Counted from the stretch's first letter, positions 5,134-12,938 are shown. The stretch is 13,141 bases of DNA from JBAWXE01 sp037144255 (GCA_037144255.1 JBAWXE010000079.1:1-13141); one strand, 5' to 3'. Made by a program: numbers and translations. The notes: generated from the sequence alone by a model not told the origin.

Positions 5134-7758
5134 CTATTGTTTGATAAGTGGCAGGCTTATTTTCTTATGGCCAGTCATGTCTCTTACTTGTATGATATAA
5201 GTACCAGAAGCTAATCCATTTACAAATAAAGATTGTTCGCTTTGGCTGTCTGAGATATACTCAGGTACCACTTGTCTGCCAAGTAGATCAAATACTACTA
5301 CCCTATCTTGTATTTGCAAACCTGAGATATGAATATTCTCATTGAAAGGATTGGGATAAATACTGATCTTGGTTTCTTCATTGATATTTTCAATGCCTGT
5401 TGTAAGGTTTGTAATGTTTACAATATTGGAATTGGCAGTATCTGTGCATGTTACAACATGAGTTAATACCTGTGCAGTAATAGTATCGTTACCAGTTGTT
5501 TTCAGATAATGTATAGTAGGTACTGAAGTAATGCCTATAGTAATTTGGTTACGTTTCCATAAAATAGAATATCCACTACCTGCATTTGTCAATATTGCAT
5601 TTACAAAAACACTATCACCTGTATGAGATGATGCAGGGCCACTAATATAAATGCTAGGCAAAGGAATGCTGACAGCCATTGGAAGTGAATTACTAATAGC
5701 TGTTATAGGCCAGTAACAACTACCAACAGGTGCGGATACCTGACAAGAAACCAAATAACCATTTGTAGGAGCATAATAATATTTAGGTGATGTTACACCA
5801 ATACTAGTACCATTTACTTTCCAATCGTAAGAAGCCCCTACAACCATAGATATAACACTGTCTACCGCTAAAGCATTATGACATACTGCACTATCGCCCG
5901 CTATACTACCCGAAACTGCAATAGTATCAACTACAGATAATGTAAGAGTATTGCTGATAGCCGTATCAATTGTAAAACATGTACCTGAAGGAACAGTAAC
6001 CTTACAATAAATATGATCTCCATTGAGAGGAGTATATGCATATGAACTGTTGGTACCTGTAATGATATTATTAACACGCCATTGATAAGATGCATTGGTA
6101 ACATTTGTATTAGCTAAATAAGTAGCCAAAGCATTATGACATACCATTGAAGGTCCATTAAGAGTCACTGTAGGAATTGTAGCTGAATTGACAACAATAT
6201 TAACAGTAGCAGGGAAAGAAGGACATTGATTGACACTATCAATTGCCACTACAGAGTAAATTCCGGAGTCAGCAGATTGCATATTGGTACGAGATGGATT
6301 TTCCAGATTAGAAGCAAATGTGTTAGGTCCAGTCCACCCATAATAAATATGTGATGAGGATGAAGATGATTGTAAATTGAGAGTAGCGCCAGGGCACAAT
6401 GGGCTATTCCCAGAAGCTGTGGGAGTAGAAGGAATGGGCTTAATGGTCATACCGATATGGTTACTCCAAACAGATGAGCTCGTCAAATTACAGTAGATAG
6501 TATCACCGGTAACGAGATTAGTTGGAGAATAGGTACTACCGGTTACACCGGGGATCACATTGCCATTTTTAACCCATTGGAATGTAGTAGATGAAGTATT
6601 AGATGCGGTAGCTGTAAATACGATATTGGCACTGGCACATACGATATTACTTGGGCTAACAGTTAGTGTTACAGATGGCGGTGCTACCATTTTACGAATA
6701 CGATTATTACCTTGATCATCTATATACAAATTACCATTAGCATCAGTAATTACAGCAACCGGATTATTTACTTGAGCAGAAGATGCAGGGCCACCATCGC
6801 CCCCATAGGTGGCAACACCATTACCAACAACAGTGGAAATGATACCTGAAGGTGTCACTTTGCGAATACGTTGATTTGAATATTCTGCTATATATACATT
6901 ACCCATTGGGTCTACACAAACCCCATAAGGAGCACTGAGTAAAGCATTAGTAGCAGGACCACCATCACCATTGAAACCCCAGTTTCCGGTTCCTGCAATA
7001 GTAGTGATCATATTTGTAATATGGTCGATCTTGCGAACCCTATGACTATATTCATCGGCTATATAAAGATCTCCTGCTGCATCTGTAGCGATACCTGTAG
7101 GGTTATTTAGTTGTGCATTGATAGCCAAAATATTATCTCCATTATAACCTTGTACACCTGTACCTGCAATTGTGGTTATAATACCAGAGCTTGCAATTTT
7201 GCGTATGCGTTGATTATTAAGATCAGATACGTAAATATTACCTGATGCATCGCAAGCAATTGATGAAGGGAAATTCAAATAACAAGAGGCAGCAGGACCA
7301 TTATCTCCGTAAAAACCCGGTATACCATTTCCGGCAATGGTTGTGATGATACCTGAAGTGTTGATCTTCCTTATACAATGATTATTCGCATCAGCTATAT
7401 ATAAGTTGCCAGCGAGGTCCATGGCTAATCCCCTAGGTGTATTCAGTTGTGCTACTGTATCTATACCTCCATCACCAGTATAGCCTGCGATAGTATTACC
7501 AGCTATCGTTTTAATAATTCCTGAAGGAGAGACTTTGCGAACGCGTTGATTGGCATTATCGGCTATATACAAATTGCCGGCAGGGTCTAAAACGATACCT
7601 GCCGGAATATTGAGTTCAGCAGAAATTGCCGGAATGTAATTACCATTAAATCCTGCAACACCAGTGCCGGCAACAGTAGTGATATTTTGAGCTATTGCTA
7701 CATTACATGATAGCAAGAAAATCAATAAGAATTTTAAACCAGATATATTTTGTTTCAT
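5134..7758 (-). CDS. Secreted NHL-repeat / Ig-like protein with T9SS C-terminal sorting domain
   Basis: This 874-residue protein has a signal peptide (LKFLLIFLLSC... ending AIA-Q near residue 23). Six NHL repeats of about 56 residues follow (about 25-360), each running from TIAGNG...GFNGDGGPA through GNLYIADxxNxRIRKV, which suggests a six-bladed beta-propeller. Residues 361 to about 780 form four or five Ig/PKD-like modules with paired cysteines. Residues 798-874 (ISIYPNPFNE..., VVVFDLLGRQV, GLASGTYIIQV) form a Por secretion tail of the type A kind, so the protein is expected to cross the outer membrane by the type IX system and be released or anchored at the surface. The partner or substrate is unknown; adhesion or glycan binding are guesses. 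An LLSC segment (15-18) resembles a weak lipobox, but cleavage before Q24 seems more likely. The nearest minus-strand promoter-like octamer is TATGTTTA at 7802-7809, one base off consensus. Confidence 0.9.
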   Translation of the reverse strand: MKQNISGLKFLLIFLLSCNVAIAQNITTVAGTGVAGFNGNYIPAISAELNIPAGIVLDPAGNLYIADNANQRVRKVSPSGIIKTIAGNTIAGYTGDGGIDTVAQLNTPRGLAMDLAGNLYIADANNHCIRKINTSGIITTIAGNGIPGFYGDNGPAASCYLNFPSSIACDASGNIYVSDLNNQRIRKIASSGIITTIAGTGVQGYNGDNILAINAQLNNPTGIATDAAGDLYIADEYSHRVRKIDHITNMITTIAGTGNWGFNGDGGPATNALLSAPYGVCVDPMGNVYIAEYSNQRIRKVTPSGIISTVVGNGVATYGGDGGPASSAQVNNPVAVITDANGNLYIDDQGNNRIRKMVAPPSVTLTVSPSNIVCASANIVFTATASNTSSTTFQWVKNGNVIPGVTGSTYSPTNLVTGDTIYCNLTSSSVWSNHIGMTIKPIPSTPTASGNSPLCPGATLNLQSSSSSSHIYYGWTGPNTFASNLENPSRTNMQSADSGIYSVVAIDSVNQCPSFPATVNIVVNSATIPTVTLNGPSMVCHNALATYLANTNVTNASYQWRVNNIITGTNSSYAYTPLNGDHIYCKVTVPSGTCFTIDTAISNTLTLSVVDTIAVSGSIAGDSAVCHNALAVDSVISMVVGASYDWKVNGTSIGVTSPKYYYAPTNGYLVSCQVSAPVGSCYWPITAISNSLPMAVSIPLPSIYISGPASSHTGDSVFVNAILTNAGSGYSILWKRNQITIGITSVPTIHYLKTTGNDTITAQVLTHVVTCTDTANSNIVNITNLTTGIENINEETKISIYPNPFNENIHISGLQIQDRVVVFDLLGRQVVPEYISDSQSEQSLFVNGLASGTYIIQVRDMTGHKKISLPLIKQ

Positions 7759-7885
7759 TGGGTAAAGTGTTTACAATCAGCTATAAATAAATTTTGGAGT
7801 GTAAACATAATACAGGCTGGTCGTTTTGGGTGTTAAGCAATTGTATTAAATGTTAAGGGTTTGGTAAGAGAATCATTCAATACGC

Positions 7886-7912
7886 AAAAGCCCTGCAATC
7901 TGCAGGGCTTTT
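7886..7912 (-). terminator. Rho-independent-type terminator after the acyl-CoA dehydrogenase gene
   Basis: AAAAGCCCTGCA (7886-7897) and TGCAGGGCTTTT (7901-7912) form a perfect 12-bp stem with a 3-base loop, 30 bases past the dehydrogenase stop. On the minus strand it ends in a TTTT tail. It also insulates the T9SS protein gene that begins at 7758. Confidence 0.88.
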
Positions 7913-7942
7913 AATATATCGAATATGATTATTTAATATTTA

Positions 7943-9121
7943 TTATTTGAAAGCATTTAGGCCAGTAACATCCATACCAGTGATGAGTAGATGAATATCA
8001 TGAGTACCCTCGTAAGTAACAACAGATTCCAGGTTCATCATATGGCGCATGATACTGAATTCGCCAGTAATACCCATACCACCTAATATTTGGCGAGCCT
8101 CCCGAGATATTTTCAGTGCAATATCGCAACTGTTACGTTTGGCCATCGATATTTGAGCAGGAGTAGCACGATCTTCGTTTCTTAGTACCCCCAGACGCCA
8201 GTTGAGCAATTGAGTCTTAGTGATCTCTGTGATCATTTCAGCCAATTTCTTTTGAGTCAATTGGAAACCTGCAATAGGTCTGTCAAATTGAACACGTTGT
8301 AAAGAATAGCGTAATGCAGTATCATAACAGTCCATAGCGCAACCCAATGCACCCCATGCAATACCATAACGAGCACTAGAAAGACAAGTCAAAGGACCTT
8401 TCAGCCCCTTGATATCAGGGAAAATATTAGCCTTAGGTACTTTTACATTATCAAACACCAGTTCGCCAGTAGCTGAGGCACGTAAAGACCATTTGCCATG
8501 CGTTTCAGGAGTTGTGAAACCTTCCATGCCACGTTCTACCACCATTCCGCGTATCTCTCCGTTAGGGTCTTTGGCCCAAACCACAGCGATATCAGCAAAC
8601 GGAGCATTTGAGATCCACATTTTAGAACCATTCAAAATTACATGATCACCGGCATCGGTATAGCTGGTAAGCATTCCGGCAGGGTTAGAACCATGATTAG
8701 GCTCAGTAAGGCCAAAACAGCCCATTAATTCACCGGTTGCCAATTTTGGCAAGTATTTGTGCTTTTGCTCTTCGGTACCAAATTTGTAAATTGGGTACAT
8801 TACTAAGGATCCCTGTACAGAAGCTGTAGAACGGACACCTGAATCGCCACGTTCCAATTCCTGCATCATGATACCATAAGAAATGTAGTCAAGGCCCGGA
8901 CCTCCATATTTTTGGGGAATAAAAGGACCAAAACAGCCTAATTCACCTAATCCTTTGATGATCTGTTTAGGAAATTCAGCTTTTTGAGCATATTCTTCAA
9001 TAACCGGGGATATTTCTTTCTTTACATATGCGCGAACAGTGTCTCGGATCAATTTGTGTTCATCTGTCAATAATTCATCAACGAGGTAGTAATCCGGATG
9101 TTGATATAAGTCTTTTTGCAT
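7943..9121 (-). CDS. Acyl-CoA dehydrogenase, glutaryl-CoA dehydrogenase-like
   Basis: This 392-residue flavoenzyme of the acyl-CoA dehydrogenase family most resembles glutaryl-CoA dehydrogenase, which oxidises and decarboxylates glutaryl-CoA to crotonyl-CoA in lysine and tryptophan breakdown. The FAD/substrate segments MGCFGLTEPNHGSNP and KMWISNAPFADIAVVWAK are clear. The catalytic base is E371 in VTYEGTHDIHLL. GDSGVRSTASVQGSLV carries an arginine (R97) placed like the glutaryl-carboxylate-binding arginine of the human enzyme. RQILGGMGITGE is the FAD-contact motif near the C-terminus. The ATG at 9121 (MQKDLYQHPDYY) matches family N-termini. The frame stays open to 9253, but that 44-residue extension is not dehydrogenase-like. 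The gene stands alone between two hairpin-bounded units. Substrate preference is inferred. Confidence 0.88.
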   Translation of the reverse strand: MQKDLYQHPDYYLVDELLTDEHKLIRDTVRAYVKKEISPVIEEYAQKAEFPKQIIKGLGELGCFGPFIPQKYGGPGLDYISYGIMMQELERGDSGVRSTASVQGSLVMYPIYKFGTEEQKHKYLPKLATGELMGCFGLTEPNHGSNPAGMLTSYTDAGDHVILNGSKMWISNAPFADIAVVWAKDPNGEIRGMVVERGMEGFTTPETHGKWSLRASATGELVFDNVKVPKANIFPDIKGLKGPLTCLSSARYGIAWGALGCAMDCYDTALRYSLQRVQFDRPIAGFQLTQKKLAEMITEITKTQLLNWRLGVLRNEDRATPAQISMAKRNSCDIALKISREARQILGGMGITGEFSIMRHMMNLESVVTYEGTHDIHLLITGMDVTGLNAFK

Positions 9122-9451
9122 AAAAATGTTAATATTATCAAGTTTGGTGCCGTAAAGGTAGCAATTTTGACATACGCGATATAGCTTTGTGTAAACTCTG
9201 CCATGAACATTTACAGAAAGTGTTAACTTTATAGAGATATAGAGTAAATCCATAACCTCTGAACACGTTATCTGTGGCTCATTCCAGCGTTAAAATACCT
9301 AAAAAGGTACAACAAATCACATAATCGGTTAAAAGTGGAACGTTATTTGTGGTAACTAAGTTAGGAGAAAATTAACAATAATCGCTTAACCTTTTTGTAC
9401 TTTTTTTCGTCTATAGAGAGTTAAAGTAACAGAAAATATAAAAAAACAATT
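9122..9451. promoter_or_regulatory. Divergent regulatory spacer between dehydrogenase and sigma factor genes
   Basis: This 330-base spacer contains no convincing gene. For the minus strand, TACCTTTA (9153-9160) is one base off TAnnTTTG and 31 bases before the dehydrogenase ATG. For the plus strand, TACTTTTT (9398-9405) is one base off and 46 bases before the sigma factor ATG. A 13-base element, ACGTTATCTGTGG (9265-9277), recurs with one mismatch as ACGTTATTTGTGG (9340-9352), in the same orientation and 75 bases apart. It could be a pair of operator sites. Confidence 0.4.
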
Positions 9452-10309
9452 ATGAGGCAGTTAAAAATTGCCACCCAGATCACGAACAGGGATTCTCAGG
9501 CGGTAGAGAAATATCTTCAAGAAATCAGTAAGATCTCAATGATCACACCTGAAGAAGAGACTACACTGGCACAGAAGATACATGTTGGTGATCAGCGTGC
9601 ACTCGAAAAGTTGGTAAAAGCCAATTTACGTTTCGTAGTATCTGTTGCCAAGCAGTATCAGCATCAGGGCTTATCATTAAGCGATCTGATCAATGAAGGT
9701 AATTTAGGCCTCATAAAAGCTGCACAACGCTTTGATGAAACTAAGGGTTTTAAATTCATTTCATACGCAGTATGGTGGATTCGTCAGTCAATATTACAGG
9801 CTTTGGCAGAGCAAGGTCGTTTGGTGCGTCTACCTCAAAATAAGATCGGCACTTACAATAAGGCCAATAAAGCTTTCATTGCATTTGAACAAGAGAACGA
9901 GCGCGAACCTTCGACTGAAGAATTGGCAGAGATATTGGAAATGAGTGAAACTGAGATCACCAATATTTTTACCAGTAATACACGTCACACCTCATTAGAT
10001 GCACCAGTACACGAAGCAGAAGATGTTGCTATGGGCGACTTACTGGAAGGCAGTAGTGATACTGATGGCGACGTAATGAAAGATTCACTGCGTGCAGAGA
10101 TACGGCGCATACTGAAGTCTTTAAGCTCTCGTGAAGCAGAAATACTTGCAGCTTATTTTGGTTTAGAAGGAGATGACGGACCTACCATTGAAGAAATAGG
10201 CGAAAAATATGACCTTACCAAAGAGCGTATACGTCAGATCAAAGAACGCGCTATCAAACGTCTGCAAAAAGCCCGTTATAGCAACGCATTAAAGGTTTAT
10301 TTAGGATAA
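9452..10309 (+). CDS. rpoD: Primary RNA polymerase sigma factor (sigma-70/RpoD, Bacteroidota type)
   Basis: This 285-residue sigma factor lacks region 1.1 and the long non-conserved insert of the E. coli protein, which is the known short form of the Bacteroidota housekeeping sigma. Region 1.2 begins near residue 15 (DSQAVEKYLQEI). Region 2 spans about 50-130: ANLRFVVSVAKQY, DLINEGNLGLIKA, then the promoter-melting and -7 recognition helix YAVWWIRQSILQALAEQ (WWIRQ 108-112). Region 3 covers about 137-200. Region 4.2 (244-276) has PTIEEIGEKYDLTKERIRQIKERAIKRL, the helix-turn-helix that contacts the -33 element. ATG 9452 gives the common MRQLKI N-terminus. It is a single-gene unit closed by a strong hairpin at 10334-10362. 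It should be the factor that reads the TAnnTTTG promoters in this window. Confidence 0.95.
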   Translation: MRQLKIATQITNRDSQAVEKYLQEISKISMITPEEETTLAQKIHVGDQRALEKLVKANLRFVVSVAKQYQHQGLSLSDLINEGNLGLIKAAQRFDETKGFKFISYAVWWIRQSILQALAEQGRLVRLPQNKIGTYNKANKAFIAFEQENEREPSTEELAEILEMSETEITNIFTSNTRHTSLDAPVHEAEDVAMGDLLEGSSDTDGDVMKDSLRAEIRRILKSLSSREAEILAAYFGLEGDDGPTIEEIGEKYDLTKERIRQIKERAIKRLQKARYSNALKVYLG

Positions 10310-10333
10310 TAGATCCTTAAAATAGTATTGTAT

Positions 10334-10362
10334 AAAACGCTTGTCAATTTGACAAGCGTTTT
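10334..10362 (+). terminator. Rho-independent terminator after rpoD
   Basis: AAAACGCTTGTCAA (10334-10347) pairs perfectly with TTGACAAGCGTTTT (10349-10362) and is followed by more T residues, giving a TTTTTT run. It lies 24 bases past the rpoD stop and separates it from hutI. Confidence 0.93.
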
Positions 10363-10411
10363 TTGTTTCCTTAATTATTGAAGTCAATACCTGAATTGAC
10401 AGATTACTCAT

Positions 10412-10419
10412 TACTTTTG
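10412..10419 (+). promoter_or_regulatory. Candidate -7 promoter element for hutI (TACTTTTG)
   Basis: TACTTTTG is an exact TAnnTTTG match that ends only 8 bases before the ATG at 10428. Transcription would be expected to start about 5-8 bases downstream of the element, making the mRNA leaderless or nearly so. A TTG at 10396-10398 is too close to serve as a -33 box. Confidence 0.5.
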
Positions 10420-10427
10420 GTCTCATT

Positions 10428-11669
10428 ATGCGTCTACTCATTACACATATCAAACAGCTATGCCATACAGAGGTGGGAACTGAGAGGATAAGTCGTGTTT
10501 CCGGTTCTGCCATGAGCCATATACAATGTATAGAAAATGCATGGTTGCTTGCGGAGAACGGAACTATACACAGTTTTGGCAGCATGGATGATATACCCCA
10601 TATGCATTCTGATGTGTGCATATCAGTTGCCGGCAGCATGGTATTACCTGCATGGTGTGATTCTCATACACATTTGGTTTTTGCAGCCCCCCGAGAACAA
10701 GAGTTCGTAGACCGTATCAAAGGGCTTAGCTATGAGGAAATAGCACGCAGAGGTGGTGGTATCCTTAATTCTGCCAAAAGGCTTAATGAAATGGATGAAA
10801 ATGCACTGTATGATCAATCATTAGAAAGACTGCAAGAAGTAATGGCTCAAGGCACAGGTGCTATAGAGATAAAAAGTGGTTATGGATTGTGCCTGGAAGG
10901 GGAAATGAAAATGCTGAGAGTCATCAGAAAACTGAAAGAAAATGCCCATATACCGATCAAGGCAACATTCCTTGCTGCGCATGCATACCCCATTGAGTAT
11001 AAAACAGACCATGAAGGCTATTTGAAATTGATTATTGAAACTATGTTGCCACAAGTAGCATACGAGGGGTTAGCAGATTATATAGATGTATTCTGTGAAG
11101 AAGGTTTTTTCAGTGTCAATGATACAGAAAGGATACTGGAAGCCGGATGGAAATACGGCCTCAAACCCAAAATACATGCTAACCAATTGCATCACTCAGG
11201 TGGTGTGGAAGTAGGTGTGAAAAATAATGCTATAAGTGTAGACCATCTTGAATGTGTGGGAGATACTGAGATAACCTCATTGCGAAGTGGCACAACGATG
11301 CCTACGCTATTACCAGCAGCAGCCTTCTTTTTGGGTATTCAATATCAGCCGGCACGCAGGATAATTAATGCAGGACTTCCAGTGTGTCTGGCTACAGATT
11401 ATAACCCTGGGTCTTGCCCATCTGGCAACGTGCCACTTTTACTTACCATTGCTTGTACTCAATTAAAAATGACCCCTGAAGAGGCAATTAATGCAGTAAC
11501 CATCAACGGAGCTGCTGCTATGGAGTTGGAAAAAAGCCTTGGAACCATAGCTATTGGCAAAAAAGCTAATTTGATAATCACTAAAAAAATGCCCTCTTTT
11601 GCACATATTCCTTACGATTTTGGCAATAATCCGGTGGAAAAAATGGTATTTTCAGGCAAAATCATGTGA
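10428..11669 (+). CDS. hutI: Imidazolonepropionase
   Basis: HutI hydrolyses 4-imidazolone-5-propanoate to N-formimino-glutamate, the third step of histidine breakdown. The 413-residue protein is a metal-dependent amidohydrolase. Metal-ligand and catalytic residues fall in expected motifs: H80 and H82 in DSHTHLVFA, Y152 in IKSGYGL, H185 in FLAAHAYP, H250 in KIHANQLHHSGG, H273 in SVDHLE and D324 in LATDYNPGS. The C-terminus (SLGTIAIGKKANLIITKK) is the small beta-sandwich seen across the superfamily. ATG 10428 gives a plausible N-terminus immediately after the promoter candidate. Neighbouring genes are rpoD and efp, and the other hut genes (hutH, hutU, hutG or ftcD) are absent from the window, so it is separated from its pathway partners. 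There is no obvious hairpin before efp. Confidence 0.95.
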   Translation: MRLLITHIKQLCHTEVGTERISRVSGSAMSHIQCIENAWLLAENGTIHSFGSMDDIPHMHSDVCISVAGSMVLPAWCDSHTHLVFAAPREQEFVDRIKGLSYEEIARRGGGILNSAKRLNEMDENALYDQSLERLQEVMAQGTGAIEIKSGYGLCLEGEMKMLRVIRKLKENAHIPIKATFLAAHAYPIEYKTDHEGYLKLIIETMLPQVAYEGLADYIDVFCEEGFFSVNDTERILEAGWKYGLKPKIHANQLHHSGGVEVGVKNNAISVDHLECVGDTEITSLRSGTTMPTLLPAAAFFLGIQYQPARRIINAGLPVCLATDYNPGSCPSGNVPLLLTIACTQLKMTPEEAINAVTINGAAAMELEKSLGTIAIGKKANLIITKKMPSFAHIPYDFGNNPVEKMVFSGKIM

Positions 11670-11710
11670 TTTTCAGGATATTGATAGTTTCGCTTTTTGC
11701 CTATAATGAT

Positions 11711-11718
11711 TACATTTG
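11711..11718 (+). promoter_or_regulatory. Candidate -7 promoter element for efp-accB-accC (TACATTTG)
   Basis: TACATTTG matches the Bacteroidota consensus exactly and is followed by the often-seen GC. It ends 26 bases before the efp ATG. It suggests efp has its own promoter and does not depend on hutI, whose stop is 42 bases upstream. No clear -33 box is present. Confidence 0.6.
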
Positions 11719-11744
11719 CAGTCCATACAAAAATCATATAATTA

Positions 11745-12311
11745 ATGGCTACAACAGCAGATATGCGTAATGGTCTGATCATCAAACTAGATGGCAGTCT
11801 TTACTCAGTAGTAGAATTCGGACAGAACAAAACAGCTAGAGCAGCAGCAAAAGTTTGGGCAAAACTTAAAGGTGTAGACAATAACCGATCTATAGAACAT
11901 ACATGGAACTCGGGAGATAATATATTTCCGGTACGTGTAGAAAAACGTCCTTATCAATTTTTATACAAGGATGACAGTGGTTTTAATCTTATGGATACAG
12001 CTTCTTTTGAGCAAATAGCCATGAGTGAATCTATGATAGACCACCCCGAATTATTCAAAGATGGTCAGGAATGTTATGTGATAGTAAATACAGAAACTGA
12101 AACACCTATGAGTGTAGAATTGCCTGCTAGTGTCAATTTACGAGTTACCTATTCGGAACCGGGTGTAAAAGGTGATACTGCTACACGCGCCATGAAAGCA
12201 GCTACAGTAGAAACAGGTGCTACAGTAATGGTTCCGCTATTCGTTGATACTGATGAGTTGATCAAAATAGACTCTAAGACAGGTGCATACATTGAACGCG
12301 TAAAAGAATAA
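11745..12311 (+). CDS. efp: Elongation factor P with an arginine-type loop
   Basis: EF-P binds between the P and E sites and rescues ribosomes stalled on consecutive prolines. The 188-residue protein has the three-domain pattern: an N-terminal KOW-like domain (1-65), YQFLYKDDSGF entering domain II, and LPASVNLRVTYSEPGVKGDTATRAMK into domain III ending GAYIERVKE. These blocks are canonical. The odd part is the tRNA-contacting loop. Most EF-Ps read HVKPGKGPAF with a modified lysine at the tip. Here it reads GQNKTARAAAKVWAKLK with no length change, putting arginine (R32) at the tip and removing the PG pair. This lines up with the NKSGRNAA loop of EarP-modified EF-Ps, whose Arg32 is rhamnosylated. 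The gene leads an efp-accB-accC cluster, with accB starting 30 bases downstream. Confidence 0.95.
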   Translation: MATTADMRNGLIIKLDGSLYSVVEFGQNKTARAAAKVWAKLKGVDNNRSIEHTWNSGDNIFPVRVEKRPYQFLYKDDSGFNLMDTASFEQIAMSESMIDHPELFKDGQECYVIVNTETETPMSVELPASVNLRVTYSEPGVKGDTATRAMKAATVETGATVMVPLFVDTDELIKIDSKTGAYIERVKE

Positions 12312-12341
12312 ATTAACCTCACACAACATAAATAATTCCTT

Positions 12342-12836
12342 ATGGAGTTTAAGCAAATACAAGAGCTGATCAAAGTGATCAACAAATCCAACATCAGTGA
12401 ATTAAGTATTGAAGAAGGAGAGTTTAAGATCACCATCAAGCAAGCACATACTACAGGTGAGACCCAATATGTGACAGTAGCACAGCCAATGCCTCAAATG
12501 CAGGCTATGATGCCTGCACCTGCACCAGTACAAACTGCTGCTGCACCAGCTCCGGCAGCTACAGCACCTTCGCCAGCTGCAACAAGCAATGATAAGTTGA
12601 TCACTATCAAGTCTCCTATGATAGGTACATTTTATCGTAGCCCATCTCCTGATAAGCCATCATTTGTAAATGTAGGCGACGATGTAAATCCAGGCGATGT
12701 ACTTTGTATCATTGAAGCAATGAAGCTATTCAATGAAATAGAAAGTGAAGTAAAAGGAAAGATCGTAAAAGTATTAGTGGATGAAGCTTCTCCTGTAGAA
12801 TATGATCAACCACTTTTCCTTGTAGAACCGGCTTAA
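12342..12836 (+). CDS. accB: Biotin carboxyl carrier protein of acetyl-CoA carboxylase
   Basis: AccB carries biotin between biotin carboxylase (AccC) and the AccA/AccD carboxyltransferase. The 164-residue protein has the short N-terminal dimer/AccC-contact segment (MEFKQIQELIKVINKSNISEL), a flexible linker rich in Ala, Pro and Met (about 47-82), and a biotinyl domain (about 86-164). The attachment site is K128 in IIEAMKLFNEIE. SPMIGTFYRSPSP includes the 'thumb' type sequence found in acetyl-CoA carboxylase BCCPs. It lies 30 bases after efp with no promoter-like octamer between, so the two are likely co-transcribed. The unusual structured spacer that follows may set its level relative to accC. 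Confidence 0.96.
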   Translation: MEFKQIQELIKVINKSNISELSIEEGEFKITIKQAHTTGETQYVTVAQPMPQMQAMMPAPAPVQTAAAPAPAATAPSPAATSNDKLITIKSPMIGTFYRSPSPDKPSFVNVGDDVNPGDVLCIIEAMKLFNEIESEVKGKIVKVLVDEASPVEYDQPLFLVEPA

Positions 12837-12845
12837 TGTAAAAAT

Positions 12846-12921
12846 TCAAAATTCAAAATTCAAAAATGGCCATTAAATGAGGCCATTTTTAATGATGGAT
12901 TTTTTGATTTTTGATTTTTGA
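12846..12921. repeat. Nested inverted structure made from heptad repeats
   Basis: The left side has three AAAATTC heptads (12841-12861) and the right side three TTTTTGA heptads (12901-12921). The outer arms, 12846-12866 and 12901-12921, are inverted copies matching at 19 of 21 positions. Inside is a perfect 10-bp hairpin, AAAAATGGCC (12862-12871) with GGCCATTTTT (12881-12890) and a 9-base loop. The inner stem shares five bases with the outer arm, so the two forms could compete. Confidence 0.8.
12862..12890 (+). terminator. Hairpin between accB and accC, terminator- or attenuator-like
   Basis: A 10-bp perfect stem with a GGCC core closes a 9-base loop, and the descending arm ends in TTTTT. 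It begins 26 bases past the accB stop and precedes accC, which has no exact TAnnTTTG element of its own. It may cause partial termination so that AccB is made in excess of AccC, or it may be an mRNA stability element. Confidence 0.55.
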
Positions 12922-12938
12922 CTTTTAAATCATCCTAA

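Noticed and set aside
7700..7712. Lipobox LLSC in the signal peptide of the T9SS protein
   Set aside because: The motif is weak (Ser before Cys), a normal signal-peptidase site (AIA-Q) follows six residues later, and Por-tail proteins are usually not processed as lipoproteins.
9122..9253. 44-residue N-terminal extension of the acyl-CoA dehydrogenase
   Set aside because: The segment has no dehydrogenase similarity, and MQKDLYQHPDYY at 9121 matches known N-termini of the family.
12149..12439. 96-residue minus-strand open frame across efp and accB
   Set aside because: It is opposite two clear genes and their spacer, with no recognisable domain.
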